A stretch of DNA of 61,408 nucleotides from an uncultured Caulobacter sp. (GTDB lineage: Bacteria > Pseudomonadota > Alphaproteobacteria > Caulobacterales > Caulobacteraceae), in NCBI RefSeq assembly GCF_947036865.1, contig NZ_CAMQSF010000021.1, forward strand, positions 1 through 61,408. The letters run 5' to 3'. Positions within the stretch are counted from its first letter, which is position 1. Each line of letters starts with the position of its first letter. Made by a program: the position numbers and the translations under genes. A model generated the notes under the pieces. The model saw nothing but the letters and a program-made list of their open reading frames with translations. It was not told the origin of the DNA and searched no databases. Of this stretch, positions 54,517-61,408 are shown one piece after another.

Positions 54517-55395
54517 TCAGGCCGCCCGCCGCGTGGTCGAGAGCGTGGAGAAGTAGACGTCCTCCAGCCCGCCCTCGACGGGCGTGAACCCGTCGCCGGG
54601 ATGATCGTCCGCCAGGACGTGGATGACCGTGCGCCCGGCCAGCAGCCGGGTCGAGATGACCTTGTGGCTGGCCTTGGCGGCCTCGAGCTCGGTCTTGTCG
54701 ATGACCTTCTTCCAGATCCGGCCCTTCAGCTGGGCGATCAGGTCGGCCGGCGCGCCCTCGCGCACGATGCGGCCGTCGCAGATGATGGCCATGGCCGGGC
54801 AGAGATCGGAGACGTCCTCGACGATGTGGGTCGACAGGATCACCACGACGTTCTCGCCGATCTCGGCCAAGAGGTTCAGGAAGCGGTTGCGCTCCTCGGG
54901 GTCGAGGCCCGCGGTGGGCTCGTCGACGATGATCAGGCGCGGATCGCCGATCAGGGCCTGGGCGATGCCGAAGCGCTGGCGCATGCCGCCCGAGAAGCCG
55001 GCGATGGCCTTCTTGCGCACGGTCCACAGATTGACCTGGTTCAGCAGGTTCTCGACCGTTTCCTTGCGCTCCTTCGGCCTCGAAATCCCCTTCAGCACGG
55101 CCATGTGGTCGAGCATGTCGTAGGCCGAGACGCGCGGGTAGACGCCGAAGTCCTGCGGCAGGTAGCCGAGCGTCTTGCGCAGTTCCTCGGGGGTCTTCAG
55201 CACGTCGATGTCGCCGAAGCGGATGTGGCCCGAGGTCGGGGCCTGCAAGGTGGCGATGGTCCGCATCAGGGTGGACTTGCCGGCGCCGTTCGGTCCCAGA
55301 AGGCCGTACATGCCGCGCGGGATCGTCAGGCTGACCTCGTCCAGCGCGCGCACGCCGTTGCCATAGACATGCGTCAGGTTCTCGATGATCAGCAT
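54517..55395 (-). CDS. ABC transporter ATP-binding protein
   Basis: A 292-residue ATPase subunit. Walker A is GLLGPNGAGKSTLMRT, the Q-loop is LPQDFGVYPRVSA, the signature is FSGGMRQRFGIAQ and Walker B is RLIIVDEPTAGLDPEER, with the switch His in LSTHIVEDV. The C-terminal ~70 residues form an extra domain seen in ABC-2 export ATPases. The ATG at 55395 is preferred to an upstream extension. It is the first gene of a two-gene operon with the permease-peptidase. Confidence 0.94.
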   Translation of the reverse strand: MLIIENLTHVYGNGVRALDEVSLTIPRGMYGLLGPNGAGKSTLMRTIATLQAPTSGHIRFGDIDVLKTPEELRKTLGYLPQDFGVYPRVSAYDMLDHMAVLKGISRPKERKETVENLLNQVNLWTVRKKAIAGFSGGMRQRFGIAQALIGDPRLIIVDEPTAGLDPEERNRFLNLLAEIGENVVVILSTHIVEDVSDLCPAMAIICDGRIVREGAPADLIAQLKGRIWKKVIDKTELEAAKASHKVISTRLLAGRTVIHVLADDHPGDGFTPVEGGLEDVYFSTLSTTRRAA

Positions 55396-55592
55396 GACTG
55401 CCCCCGATCCGAATGCGCCCAGTACCCCGCCGCCGACATGACGCGATGGCGGGTGTCCGGGCAAGTGAAAGAACGTTTAGCGCTCGCCTTCAAGCCACGC
55501 GCCGCCGTTCGAGGCGTTTCCACGCCAGACCCGTCCAGGCAAAATCAAGGCTGGGGTTTTGGCGGGACGCGTTTGGGTCTAAACGAGGCGCC

Positions 55593-56273
55593 ATGACCTT
55601 GTACGCCTTTCCCCCGCACGCCCAGCCGACGGTCCCGGTGGAGGGATCGGACGCGGTGTTCCCGGTCCGCCGCGTTCTCTGCGTCGGCCGCAACTACGCC
55701 GCCCACGCCCGCGAGATGGGCGCGGACACGCGCGACCCGCCCTTCTTCTTCGCCAAGCCGGCCGACGCGATCGCGCCGTTGAAGGCGGAGGTCCCCTACC
55801 CGCCGGCGACCAGCGACCTGCATCACGAGATCGAGCTGGTGGTGGCGCTGAAGGACGGCGGCGCGAACCTGTCGGTCGAGGCGGCCCTGGCCTGCGTGTT
55901 CGGCTACGGCGTCGGCGTCGATCTCACCCGCCGCGACCTGCAAGGCGCAGCCAAGGCCAAGGGACAGCCGTGGGAGGCCGGCAAGGCCTTCGACGACAGC
56001 GCGCCGATCAGCGCCCTTCGCGCCACCGAGGCCCCGGCGGCCGAAGCGGCCATCACCCTTTCGGTCAACGGCGAGGTCCGCCAGAGCGGCCGGATCGGCG
56101 ACATGATCTGGAACGTCGGCGAGGTCATCGCCAAGGCCAGCGAGCTTTGGACCCTGGCGGCCGGCGACCTGATCTTCACCGGCACGCCGGAGGGCGTCGG
56201 CCCGATCGTTCGCGGCGACCGCGTCGCGGGCGAGGTCGAGGGCGTCGGACGGCTGGAATTCACCCTCGTCTGA
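55593..56273 (+). CDS. Fumarylacetoacetate/fumarylpyruvate hydrolase family protein
   Basis: A 226-residue FAH-fold hydrolase. The metal site is in SDLHHEIELVVALKDG (two Glu) and the Asp of GYGVGVDLTRRDLQ, and TGTPEGVGPI is the conserved late loop. The enzyme hydrolyses a beta-diketo acid, for example fumarylpyruvate in gentisate breakdown. With the downstream maleyl-derivative isomerase it suggests a short aromatic ring-cleavage segment, but no dioxygenase is present. Confidence 0.9.
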   Translation: MTLYAFPPHAQPTVPVEGSDAVFPVRRVLCVGRNYAAHAREMGADTRDPPFFFAKPADAIAPLKAEVPYPPATSDLHHEIELVVALKDGGANLSVEAALACVFGYGVGVDLTRRDLQGAAKAKGQPWEAGKAFDDSAPISALRATEAPAAEAAITLSVNGEVRQSGRIGDMIWNVGEVIAKASELWTLAAGDLIFTGTPEGVGPIVRGDRVAGEVEGVGRLEFTLV

Positions 56274-56285
56274 GGACGTCGAGCC

Positions 56286-56918
56286 ATGAAGCTGGTTCTC
56301 CACAGCGCCAAGCGCGCCAGCGCGCCCTATCGGGTGCGGATCGGCCTGAACCTGAAGGGTCTGGCCTACGAATTGCGCCCGGTGGACCTGGCCGCCAACG
56401 CTCATCATCAGGACGACTACCGAGCCCTGAACGCCCAGGCCCTGGTGCCGACCCTGGAGGTCGACGGCCGCCCCCTGACCCAGAGCCTGGCCATCCTCGA
56501 ATGGCTGGACGAGGTCTCGCCCGAACCGGCCCTGCTGCCCGCCGCGCCCTACGAGCGGGCCATCGTGAGAGGCATGGCCGAGATCATCGCCTGCGACATC
56601 CATCCGCTGAACAATCTGCGCATCCTTCGCCAGCTTTCGGCGTTGGAGATCGGCGAGACCGACCGCAACGCCTGGGTGGCCCGTTGGATCAACGAGGGCT
56701 TCCGGGCGCTGGAGCCGATGATCGCCGCCCATGCCGGAGCCTTCGCCTATGGCGATGCGCCCGGTCTGGTCGACTGCCTGCTGGTCCCGCAGGCGTTCAA
56801 CGCTGGCCGGTTCAACGTCGATCTGTCGCCGTTCCCGGCGATCCAGGCCGCCGTCGCCCGCGCCGTCCAGCACCCGGCGATCGCGGCCGCCCACCCCGAC
56901 CACCATCCGGAACGCTGA
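56286..56918 (+). CDS. maiA: Maleylacetoacetate/maleylpyruvate isomerase, zeta-class GST
   Basis: A 210-residue glutathione-dependent isomerase. The N-terminal thioredoxin-like half has YRVRIGLNLKGLAYELRPVD and the glutathione site NAQALVPTLEVDG and LTQSLAILEWLDE; the C-terminal helical half has IACDIHPLNNLRIL. The usual SSxS catalytic region is RASAPYRVRI here, so the first active-site Ser positions are partly replaced. It starts 12 bases after the FAH gene and its stop overlaps the carbonic anhydrase start (TGATG). Confidence 0.9.
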   Translation: MKLVLHSAKRASAPYRVRIGLNLKGLAYELRPVDLAANAHHQDDYRALNAQALVPTLEVDGRPLTQSLAILEWLDEVSPEPALLPAAPYERAIVRGMAEIIACDIHPLNNLRILRQLSALEIGETDRNAWVARWINEGFRALEPMIAAHAGAFAYGDAPGLVDCLLVPQAFNAGRFNVDLSPFPAIQAAVARAVQHPAIAAAHPDHHPER

Positions 56919-57550
56919 TGCTCGAAGACCTGAAAGCCAACAACGCCGCCTGGTCGAAGAGCAAAACCGAGATCGATCCCGAGTTCTTCAAGCGCCTCGA
57001 AGGCCAGCAGAGCCCGGCCTATCTGTGGATCGGGTGCAGCGACAGCCGGGTGCCGGCCAACGAGATCGTCGGTCTCGACCCGGGCGAGCTCTTCGTGCAC
57101 CGCAATGTCGCCAACCTGGCCCCGCCGCAGGACGCCAACTACCTTTCGGTGCTGCAGTTCGCGGTCGACGTGCTGAAGGTCAAGCACATCATGGTCGTGG
57201 GCCACTATGGCTGCGGCGGCGTGGCGGCGGCGATCGACGGACAGCGGCGGGGCCTGGTCGATCACTGGCTACATCCGATCCGCGAGGTCCACGCCGAGCA
57301 CAGGCACGCGCTGGAAGCCATCCCCGACCGGCGCGCCATGCTCGATCGCCTGACCGAGCTCAATGTCGCCCGCCAGGTGCGCAATGTCGCCGCCGACGTC
57401 TTCGTGCAGGACGCCTGGGCGCGCGGCCAGGCGCTGTCGGTGCACGGCTGGGTCTATTCGCTCAGCAACGGGCTGGTGAACGACCTGAACATCGGCATCA
57501 GCAGCCGCGAGGACTACGAGCGGGTCCTCGCCGACAGCAACTGCCCGTAG
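56918..57550 (+). CDS. can: Beta-class carbonic anhydrase
   Basis: A 210-residue zinc enzyme interconverting CO2 and bicarbonate. The zinc ligands are in IGCSDSRVPANEI (Cys, Asp) and VVGHYGCGGVAAAI (His, Cys). The length and the C-terminal VHGWVYSLSNGLVNDL match E. coli Can. It is the third gene of an FAH-maiA-can run; supply of bicarbonate to carboxylases is a general role, and linkage to the upstream genes may be only positional. Confidence 0.95.
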   Translation: MLEDLKANNAAWSKSKTEIDPEFFKRLEGQQSPAYLWIGCSDSRVPANEIVGLDPGELFVHRNVANLAPPQDANYLSVLQFAVDVLKVKHIMVVGHYGCGGVAAAIDGQRRGLVDHWLHPIREVHAEHRHALEAIPDRRAMLDRLTELNVARQVRNVAADVFVQDAWARGQALSVHGWVYSLSNGLVNDLNIGISSREDYERVLADSNCP

Positions 57551-57560
57551 AGCCGGTTCG

Positions 57561-58307
57561 TCAGACCCCGACCTTGGGCGACTTCATCCGCCGCTTGTTG
57601 ACGTGGTGGCTGGGCGCTTCGGCCTTGATCTCCTCGGGATACTCGCCCTTGAAATAGAAGCGCTGCCAGGCCTCCTTGGTCGCCTCGGGGTCGCGCTTGA
57701 AGATCAGGTTGTTGAACTCGGTGCGCTTCTCGGCCCAGACGTCGTACTGGCGGCGCAGGTCGGGGTTCGAGTTCATGGAGCGGATCACCGGCTGGAAGGC
57801 CTCCATCGGCTTGTCCTGGATCGGCATGATGAAGCAGAAGGTCTCGCCCTTCTCGAACCGCACCGTGCCGGGGCGGGTGAAGATCCAGTTCATCGTGAAC
57901 GGGAACGGCAGCCAGTCGGTCTCGATCACCCCGGCCAGCGGCTGGATGCCGTCCTTGACGTGGTTGGGCGGACCCATGGCCATCAGCGACCAGCCCGGCG
58001 GGGTGCGGAACAGATAGCCGGTGTGGAAGGTCACCACCCCGCGCGTGAAGTGCGACTTCACGAAGTCGGTGAAGCCCGGATAGGGGTGGTCGGGCTGGAA
58101 CTTGATGCACTCCTGGTGCGCGCCGCCGTCCCAACTCATCGAAAAGCCGACCGGGCACAGGATGTCCCAGCCGGTGGTGTTGGCCATGGTCAGCGGCAGG
58201 CAGCGATAGGGATGGCGCTCGGCGAAGCGGTCCATCCAGGCCCGCTGCGGCCGCCCGGGCACGATCTCGGGCGGGCGGTTCTCGGTGGGATAGCACTCCA
58301 GTTCCAT
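57561..58307 (-). CDS. DUF6065 family protein
   Basis: A 248-residue soluble protein. The N-terminus MELECYPTENRPPEIVPG, the central TGWDILCPVGFSMSWDGG and the segment TFHTGYLFRTPPGWSLMAMG match a widespread, mostly alphaproteobacterial family of unknown function (DUF6065). No signal peptide, membrane helix or known catalytic motif is seen. It converges with can over ten bases. Confidence 0.8.
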   Translation of the reverse strand: MELECYPTENRPPEIVPGRPQRAWMDRFAERHPYRCLPLTMANTTGWDILCPVGFSMSWDGGAHQECIKFQPDHPYPGFTDFVKSHFTRGVVTFHTGYLFRTPPGWSLMAMGPPNHVKDGIQPLAGVIETDWLPFPFTMNWIFTRPGTVRFEKGETFCFIMPIQDKPMEAFQPVIRSMNSNPDLRRQYDVWAEKRTEFNNLIFKRDPEATKEAWQRFYFKGEYPEEIKAEAPSHHVNKRRMKSPKVGV

Positions 58308-58383
58308 GCCGGTCCTTTGCTTGATCGTCCTGCCCTGCGTCGAGGTCTAGCGCTCGCGCCCGCGGGCCGTCTAGTAGAGCCTC

Positions 58384-58890
58384 ATGAAGACCAGAGCCGA
58401 GTTGTTCGCCTTTTTCGAGGCCCACGGGATCGCGCACGCCACGCTGGAGCACCCGCCGGTGTTCCGCGTCGAGGAAGGGCTCGAGATCAAGAAGGCCCTC
58501 CCGGGCGGCCACACCAAGAACCTGTTCCTGAAGGACGCCAAGGGCCAGCTGTGGCTGATCTCGGCGCTGGGCGAGACGGCGATCGACCTGAAGAAGCTGC
58601 ATCACGTGATCGGCTCGGGCCGGCTCTCGTTCGGACCGGAAGCGATGATGGTCGAGACCCTGGGCGTCAGGCCGGGCTCGGTCACCGCCTTCGGCCTGAT
58701 CAACGACGTGGACCGCCGCGTCCGCTTCGTCCTGGACAAGGCTCTGGCCGACAGCGATCCGGTGAACTTCCACCCGCTGGGCAACGACGCCACCACCGCG
58801 GTGAGCCAGGCGGATTTCAGGCGGTTCCTGGCCGCCTTGGGCGTGGAGCCGATGATCGTGGATTTCGCGGCGATGCGAGTGGCGGACTGA
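58384..58890 (+). CDS. proX: Prolyl-tRNA editing protein ProX (ProXp-ala-like)
   Basis: A 168-residue YbaK/ProX-fold trans-editing deacylase that removes mischarged alanine from tRNA-Pro. The conserved elements are [26 protein letters not shown] (catalytic Lys region), the [19 protein letters not shown] stretch and [11 protein letters not shown]. Caulobacter ProXp-ala has been studied biochemically, which fits the organism. The ATG at 58384 follows an unremarkable 76-base leader. Confidence 0.92.
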   Translation: MKTRAELFAFFEAHGIAHATLEHPPVFRVEEGLEIKKALPGGHTKNLFLKDAKGQLWLISALGETAIDLKKLHHVIGSGRLSFGPEAMMVETLGVRPGSVTAFGLINDVDRRVRFVLDKALADSDPVNFHPLGNDATTAVSQADFRRFLAALGVEPMIVDFAAMRVAD

Positions 58891-58957
58891 TCCGCACCGC
58901 TTTCGAACGCTCGCCTTCCGGCGAGACGTGGCGAAGACGGCGACGCGCGCCAGGCGG

Positions 58958-59227
58958 TCAGACCACGATATTCAGCAGCGACCCCGGCCGGAGAATCCGC
59001 TGCGGCTGCGCGTCGGGCTGAACGAACGGCTTCTGCGGGGCCGGACGCTGCTGCGGCTGGGCCATGGTCTGCATCTGCACGGTCGAGGGCGCGAGGGCCG
59101 GCCGGGTCGCGGCCGCGTCGCCGAGGGCCGCCTGGAAGAAGGCCGCGCGCGTCTGGGCGCCCTGGCCCGAGGCGGGCGCGGGCTTCGACGGGACGGACGG
59201 CCAACCGGCGGGACGGACGGTGCTCAT
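58958..59227 (-). CDS. Small Pro/Gln/Ala-rich protein, unknown function
   Basis: An 89-residue, low-complexity protein with no signal peptide or membrane helix. The middle (TRAAFFQAALGDAAATRPA) could form a helix; the C-terminal end RILRPGSLLNIVV is hydrophobic. No family recognised. A TTAACCAT sequence, the alphaproteobacterial CtrA half-site, lies 16 bases upstream of the ATG, with a second TTAAC about 40 bases further out. Confidence 0.65.
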   Translation of the reverse strand: MSTVRPAGWPSVPSKPAPASGQGAQTRAAFFQAALGDAAATRPALAPSTVQMQTMAQPQQRPAPQKPFVQPDAQPQRILRPGSLLNIVV

Positions 59228-59242
59228 GACTCGGAGCCTAAC

Positions 59243-59250
59243 ATGGTTAA
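59243..59250 (-). promoter_or_regulatory. Possible CtrA half-site
   Basis: TTAACCAT on the minus strand, followed by GTTAG. CtrA sites are TTAA-N7-TTAA or TTAACCAT-like. Its closeness to the ATG makes a repressing role more likely than an activating one. Confidence 0.3.
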
Positions 59251-59321
59251 CGGAAGGTCCGCGAGTATGGTCAACGCCGCGTTAACGCGCTGGCTCCGCG
59301 ACGCGTCGACGCGCTCTGTCG

Positions 59322-59834
59322 CTATCGGGCTTGCTTCAGCAGGTCCTCGGCCGCGTCGGGCGTCAGCGGGCCTGTGTGCTTGGCCAGGATCATGCCGTCC
59401 GAGCCCACCAGATAGGTCTCGGGCACGCCGGTGACGCCGAACTCCAGCCCCGCGCGGCCGTCACGGTCGACGCGGTGTTCGGCGAACGGATCGCCGAGGC
59501 GACCCAGGAAGGCCTGGGTGTTGGCCGGGGCGTCCTTGTAGGCGACGCCGACGATCTTCACGCCCTGGGCCTTCAGGGCCATCAGCTGCGGATGTTCGAC
59601 CTCGCAGGGCGCGCACCAGGAGGCGAAGAAGTTGACCAGGACCGGACCGTCGCCCGGGGCGCGGATCGGGGCCGGACGGCCGCTGTCGAGATCCGGCAGC
59701 GACACCGCGGGCATGGGCTTGCCGACCAGGGCGTGCGGCTGGACGTGCGGATCGCGCTTCAGGGCATAGCCGGCGAACAGCGCCGCCAGGGCCGCCAGCA
59801 CGATCAGCGGCGAGAAGGCCAGCCAGCGCTTCAC
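59322..59834 (-). CDS. ccmG: Thiol:disulfide interchange protein CcmG/DsbE
   Basis: A 170-residue membrane-anchored periplasmic thioredoxin of cytochrome c maturation, reducing the apocytochrome or CcmH disulphide. An N-terminal helix (LAFSPLIVLAALAALFAGYA) is followed by the thioredoxin fold with WCAPC in FFASWCAPCEVEHP and the GVTGVPETYLV loop. The start is a GTG at 59834 overlapping the ccmD stop (GTGA). Confidence 0.94.
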   Translation of the reverse strand: MKRWLAFSPLIVLAALAALFAGYALKRDPHVQPHALVGKPMPAVSLPDLDSGRPAPIRAPGDGPVLVNFFASWCAPCEVEHPQLMALKAQGVKIVGVAYKDAPANTQAFLGRLGDPFAEHRVDRDGRAGLEFGVTGVPETYLVGSDGMILAKHTGPLTPDAAEDLLKQAR

Positions 59835-60013
59835 GCGCCAGTCTCCGGAGCGCGCTCGGCGTCCAGCTGGGCCTGCAGCCGCTCGGCCTCGCGCCGCCAG
59901 CGACGGGCGGTCAGCAGGCTGCTCGCGATCATCCAGGCGAAGGCGAGCGCGGAAATGCCGAAGGCGGGCCACAGATAGATGGCGTACTTGCCGGCGTCGA
60001 AGTCGAAGCTCAT
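59831..60013 (-). CDS. ccmD: Heme exporter protein CcmD
   Basis: A 60-residue single-pass membrane protein: KYAIYLWPAFGISALAFAWM is the conserved family helix region, followed by a charged cytoplasmic tail. CcmD stabilises the CcmABC-CcmE haem-transfer complex. It overlaps both neighbours, ccmC (ATGA) and ccmG (GTGA). Confidence 0.92.
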   Translation of the reverse strand: MSFDFDAGKYAIYLWPAFGISALAFAWMIASSLLTARRWRREAERLQAQLDAERAPETGA

Positions 60014-60753
60014 CGCGGGCTCTCCGCCAGCTTCAGCGACAGGGCCCTGGCACGACGCCGCCAGACGAGCGCCCGGATACGGACCAGCCACAGCGCGCCG
60101 AACGCGCCGAGATAGGCCAGACTCATCAGGCCCCAGGGCCAGGCATAGATGGCCGGCAGGCCATTGCCCTTGGCGGCCATGAAGGTCGAGGCGCCCTGGT
60201 GCAGGGTGTTCCACCAGTCGACCGAGAACTTGACGATCGGCAGGTTGATCAGGCCGACCAGGGCCAGGATCGCCGCGGCGCGGGCGGCCTTCTGCTCGTC
60301 CTCCAGCGCCCCGCGCAGGGCGATATAGCCGAGATAGAACAGCAGCAGCACCAGCACCGAGGTCAGGCGCGCGTCCCAGACCCACCAGGTTCCCCACATC
60401 GGCTTGCCCCACAGCGAGCCGGTGATCAGGGCGAGAGCCGTGTAGATCGCGCCCAGCGGCGCGCAGGCCTGGGCCGCGAGGTCGGCGAGCGCCTGGCGGA
60501 ACACCAGCCCCAGGAACGAAGCGCCCCCCAGGCACAGATAGATGAACAGCGAGATCGAGGCGGCCGGGATGTGGATGAACATCATCCGCACCGTGTCGCC
60601 CTGCTGGTAGTCCTCGGGGACCAGGAAGGTCAGGACCAGGCCGGCGACGCCGGCGACGGCCGACAGCGCGCCGAGCCACGGCGCGGCCCACCGCGAGAAG
60701 GCCATGAACCGCTCGGGATTGGTCAGGAAGTCGAACGTGTGGCGCGCGTCCAT
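60010..60753 (-). CDS. ccmC: Heme export/attachment protein CcmC
   Basis: A 247-residue, six-helix membrane protein that presents haem to CcmE in the cytochrome c maturation pathway. The tryptophan-rich signature WGTWWVWDARLTS (about residues 120-132) and the flanking His residues (MMFIHIPAA; WWNTLHQGAS) are diagnostic. It heads ccmC-ccmD-ccmG. ccmA and ccmB, often just upstream, are not here. Confidence 0.96.
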   Translation of the reverse strand: MDARHTFDFLTNPERFMAFSRWAAPWLGALSAVAGVAGLVLTFLVPEDYQQGDTVRMMFIHIPAASISLFIYLCLGGASFLGLVFRQALADLAAQACAPLGAIYTALALITGSLWGKPMWGTWWVWDARLTSVLVLLLFYLGYIALRGALEDEQKAARAAAILALVGLINLPIVKFSVDWWNTLHQGASTFMAAKGNGLPAIYAWPWGLMSLAYLGAFGALWLVRIRALVWRRRARALSLKLAESPR

Positions 60754-60808
60754 GACCTCGCTCTAGAGCGGCCGGGCGGCGGGGGCAATGGCCGTATCTT
60801 TACGGAGA

Positions 60809-60844
60809 ACACGGGACGCGACGTCCAGGCGCCGCGCCCCGTGT
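60809..60844 (-). terminator. Terminator-like hairpin before ccmC
   Basis: ACACGGGACGCG (60809-60820) pairs with CGCGCCCCGTGT (60833-60844) with one mismatch, just past the stop of the upstream gene. It has no strong U tract. Confidence 0.5.
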
Positions 60845-60854
60845 CCGAGCGGGG

Positions 60855-61408
60855 TCAGCCGACCTTGCGCTGAATGACGATCCGGCGCTCGCCGTCCTTG
60901 AAGACCTGGGGACCCCGCGTGTCGAAGCGGCGGATGAACACGTGCTCGCCGCCCTCGCCGCCTTCGCCCATCCCCAGGATGTCGAAGGTCTTCTGTTGGG
61001 CGGGCGTCAGGGCGAGGTAGAAGGCGCGGGTCGCCTCGGCGCGCTTCTTCAGGGCGTCGGCGGCCTTGGTCATGTGATCAAGACGCTCCAGCGTGCCGAG
61101 CGGCTTCATCTCGGGGCGCTCCATCCGGTCGCCGTCCTTGCGGTCGCCCTTGTCCTTGACCTCTTCGGTCCTGATCGTGACCTTCGGCGTGGTGGCCTCG
61201 ACATAGGCCTTCAGCGCGCCGTCCTGGTCGGGGCGCAGCTGCAGGATGTCGCGCAGGCGCTGGGCGCGCTTTTCCGGATCCGGCGCGCGGTGATGCATCA
61301 TCATCAGGTCGCCCATGCCCGGACCCATGGCCATCAGCGCCTCCATCGGCGGCATGGGCGGCATGGGCGGCGGCGGCGGGGGCGGCGGCGGCGCGGGAAC
61401 GGCCGGCG
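60855..61408 (-). CDS. Spy/CpxP-like periplasmic protein, partial
   Basis: The 5' end lies outside the window. The visible 183 codons end at 60855. A run of nine prolines and a Met/Pro repeat (MPPMPPMEALMAMGPG) is followed by helical segments with the Spy/LTxxQ signature LTPAQQKTFDILGMGEGG and an earlier PEKRAQRLRDILQLRPDQD. Such proteins are periplasmic chaperones or metal-stress sensors. The Met/His-rich part (LMMMHHRAPDP) could bind metal. The open frame continues without a stop to the window edge, so the true start and any signal peptide are not visible. Confidence 0.75.
   Translation of the reverse strand, partial: PAVPAPPPPPPPPPMPPMPPMEALMAMGPGMGDLMMMHHRAPDPEKRAQRLRDILQLRPDQDGALKAYVEATTPKVTIRTEEVKDKGDRKDGDRMERPEMKPLGTLERLDHMTKAADALKKRAEATRAFYLALTPAQQKTFDILGMGEGGEGGEHVFIRRFDTRGPQVFKDGERRIVIQRKVG

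Overview
The window looks like chromosome of an alphaproteobacterium of the genus Caulobacter or a very close relative. The DNA is very GC-rich. Signature Caulobacter loci are present: ChpT (the CckA-to-CtrA/CpdR phosphotransferase), a phyK-sigT-nepR / phyR general stress response locus, the usg-trpF-trpB-trpA-accD-folC cluster, AmgK-MurU cell-wall recycling and a ProXp-ala-like editing factor. I see no rRNA, tRNA, CRISPR array, phage or insertion sequence. The first ~200 bases are clearly less GC-rich than the rest and carry no recognisable gene.

Layout. 0.5-2.2 kb: [2Fe-2S] ferredoxin and its reductase. 2.3-5.7 kb: sdhCDAB with a strong terminator. 5.8-9.0 kb: a PAS-HWE sensor kinase, a Nudix hydrolase and ZapE. 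9.1-18.5 kb: tsaE-amgK-murU-addB-addA in overlapping series, then trxA. 18.6-24.1 kb: the usg/trpFBA/accD/folC operon (minus strand), with palindromic repeats between genes. 24.4-27.7 kb: malic enzyme and dapB. 27.8-31.6 kb: a YdbH-YnbE-YdbL envelope lipid-transport set. 31.6-35.1 kb: secreted GH51 arabinofuranosidase, RhtA-type exporter, CysQ and a DUF3553 protein. 35.2-37.2 kb: chpT with a CheY-like and a CheR-like protein. 37.3-46.5 kb: a general-stress-response island. 46.6-50.9 kb: GAF-PAS-HWE-receiver kinase coupled to an AAC(6')-like acetyltransferase, a CoA transferase and a DUF4142 lipoprotein. 50.9-55.4 kb: ABC transporter whose permease is fused to an M1 aminopeptidase. 55.6-58.9 kb: FAH-family hydrolase, zeta-GST isomerase, carbonic anhydrase, DUF6065 and ProX. 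59.3-60.8 kb: ccmC-ccmD-ccmG. The window ends inside a polyproline Spy/CpxP-like gene.

The main result of reading the non-coding DNA is a dense set of matches to the EcfG/SigT promoter consensus (GGAAC-N16/17-CGTT). I found eleven exact matches, all between genes: one at 5.82 kb and ten between 37.4 and 46.5 kb. They precede nepR-sigT-phyK, phyR (two in tandem), an entericidin-like lipoprotein, two small membrane proteins, a glycine-zipper lipoprotein, a DAG-kinase/phosphoesterase operon, a DUF1328 gene, a DUF883-like/membrane pair and the 5.88-kb PAS-HWE kinase. One drives no protein: it sits just upstream of a ~118-nt structured, C7-containing, terminator-ended transcript at 41,715-41,832. 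That transcript is an excellent candidate for the stress small RNA GsrN. Two of the promoters are divergent and abut through one palindrome, GGTTCCGGAACC. Together these suggest that the SigT core regulators sit inside a cluster of their own envelope-related targets.
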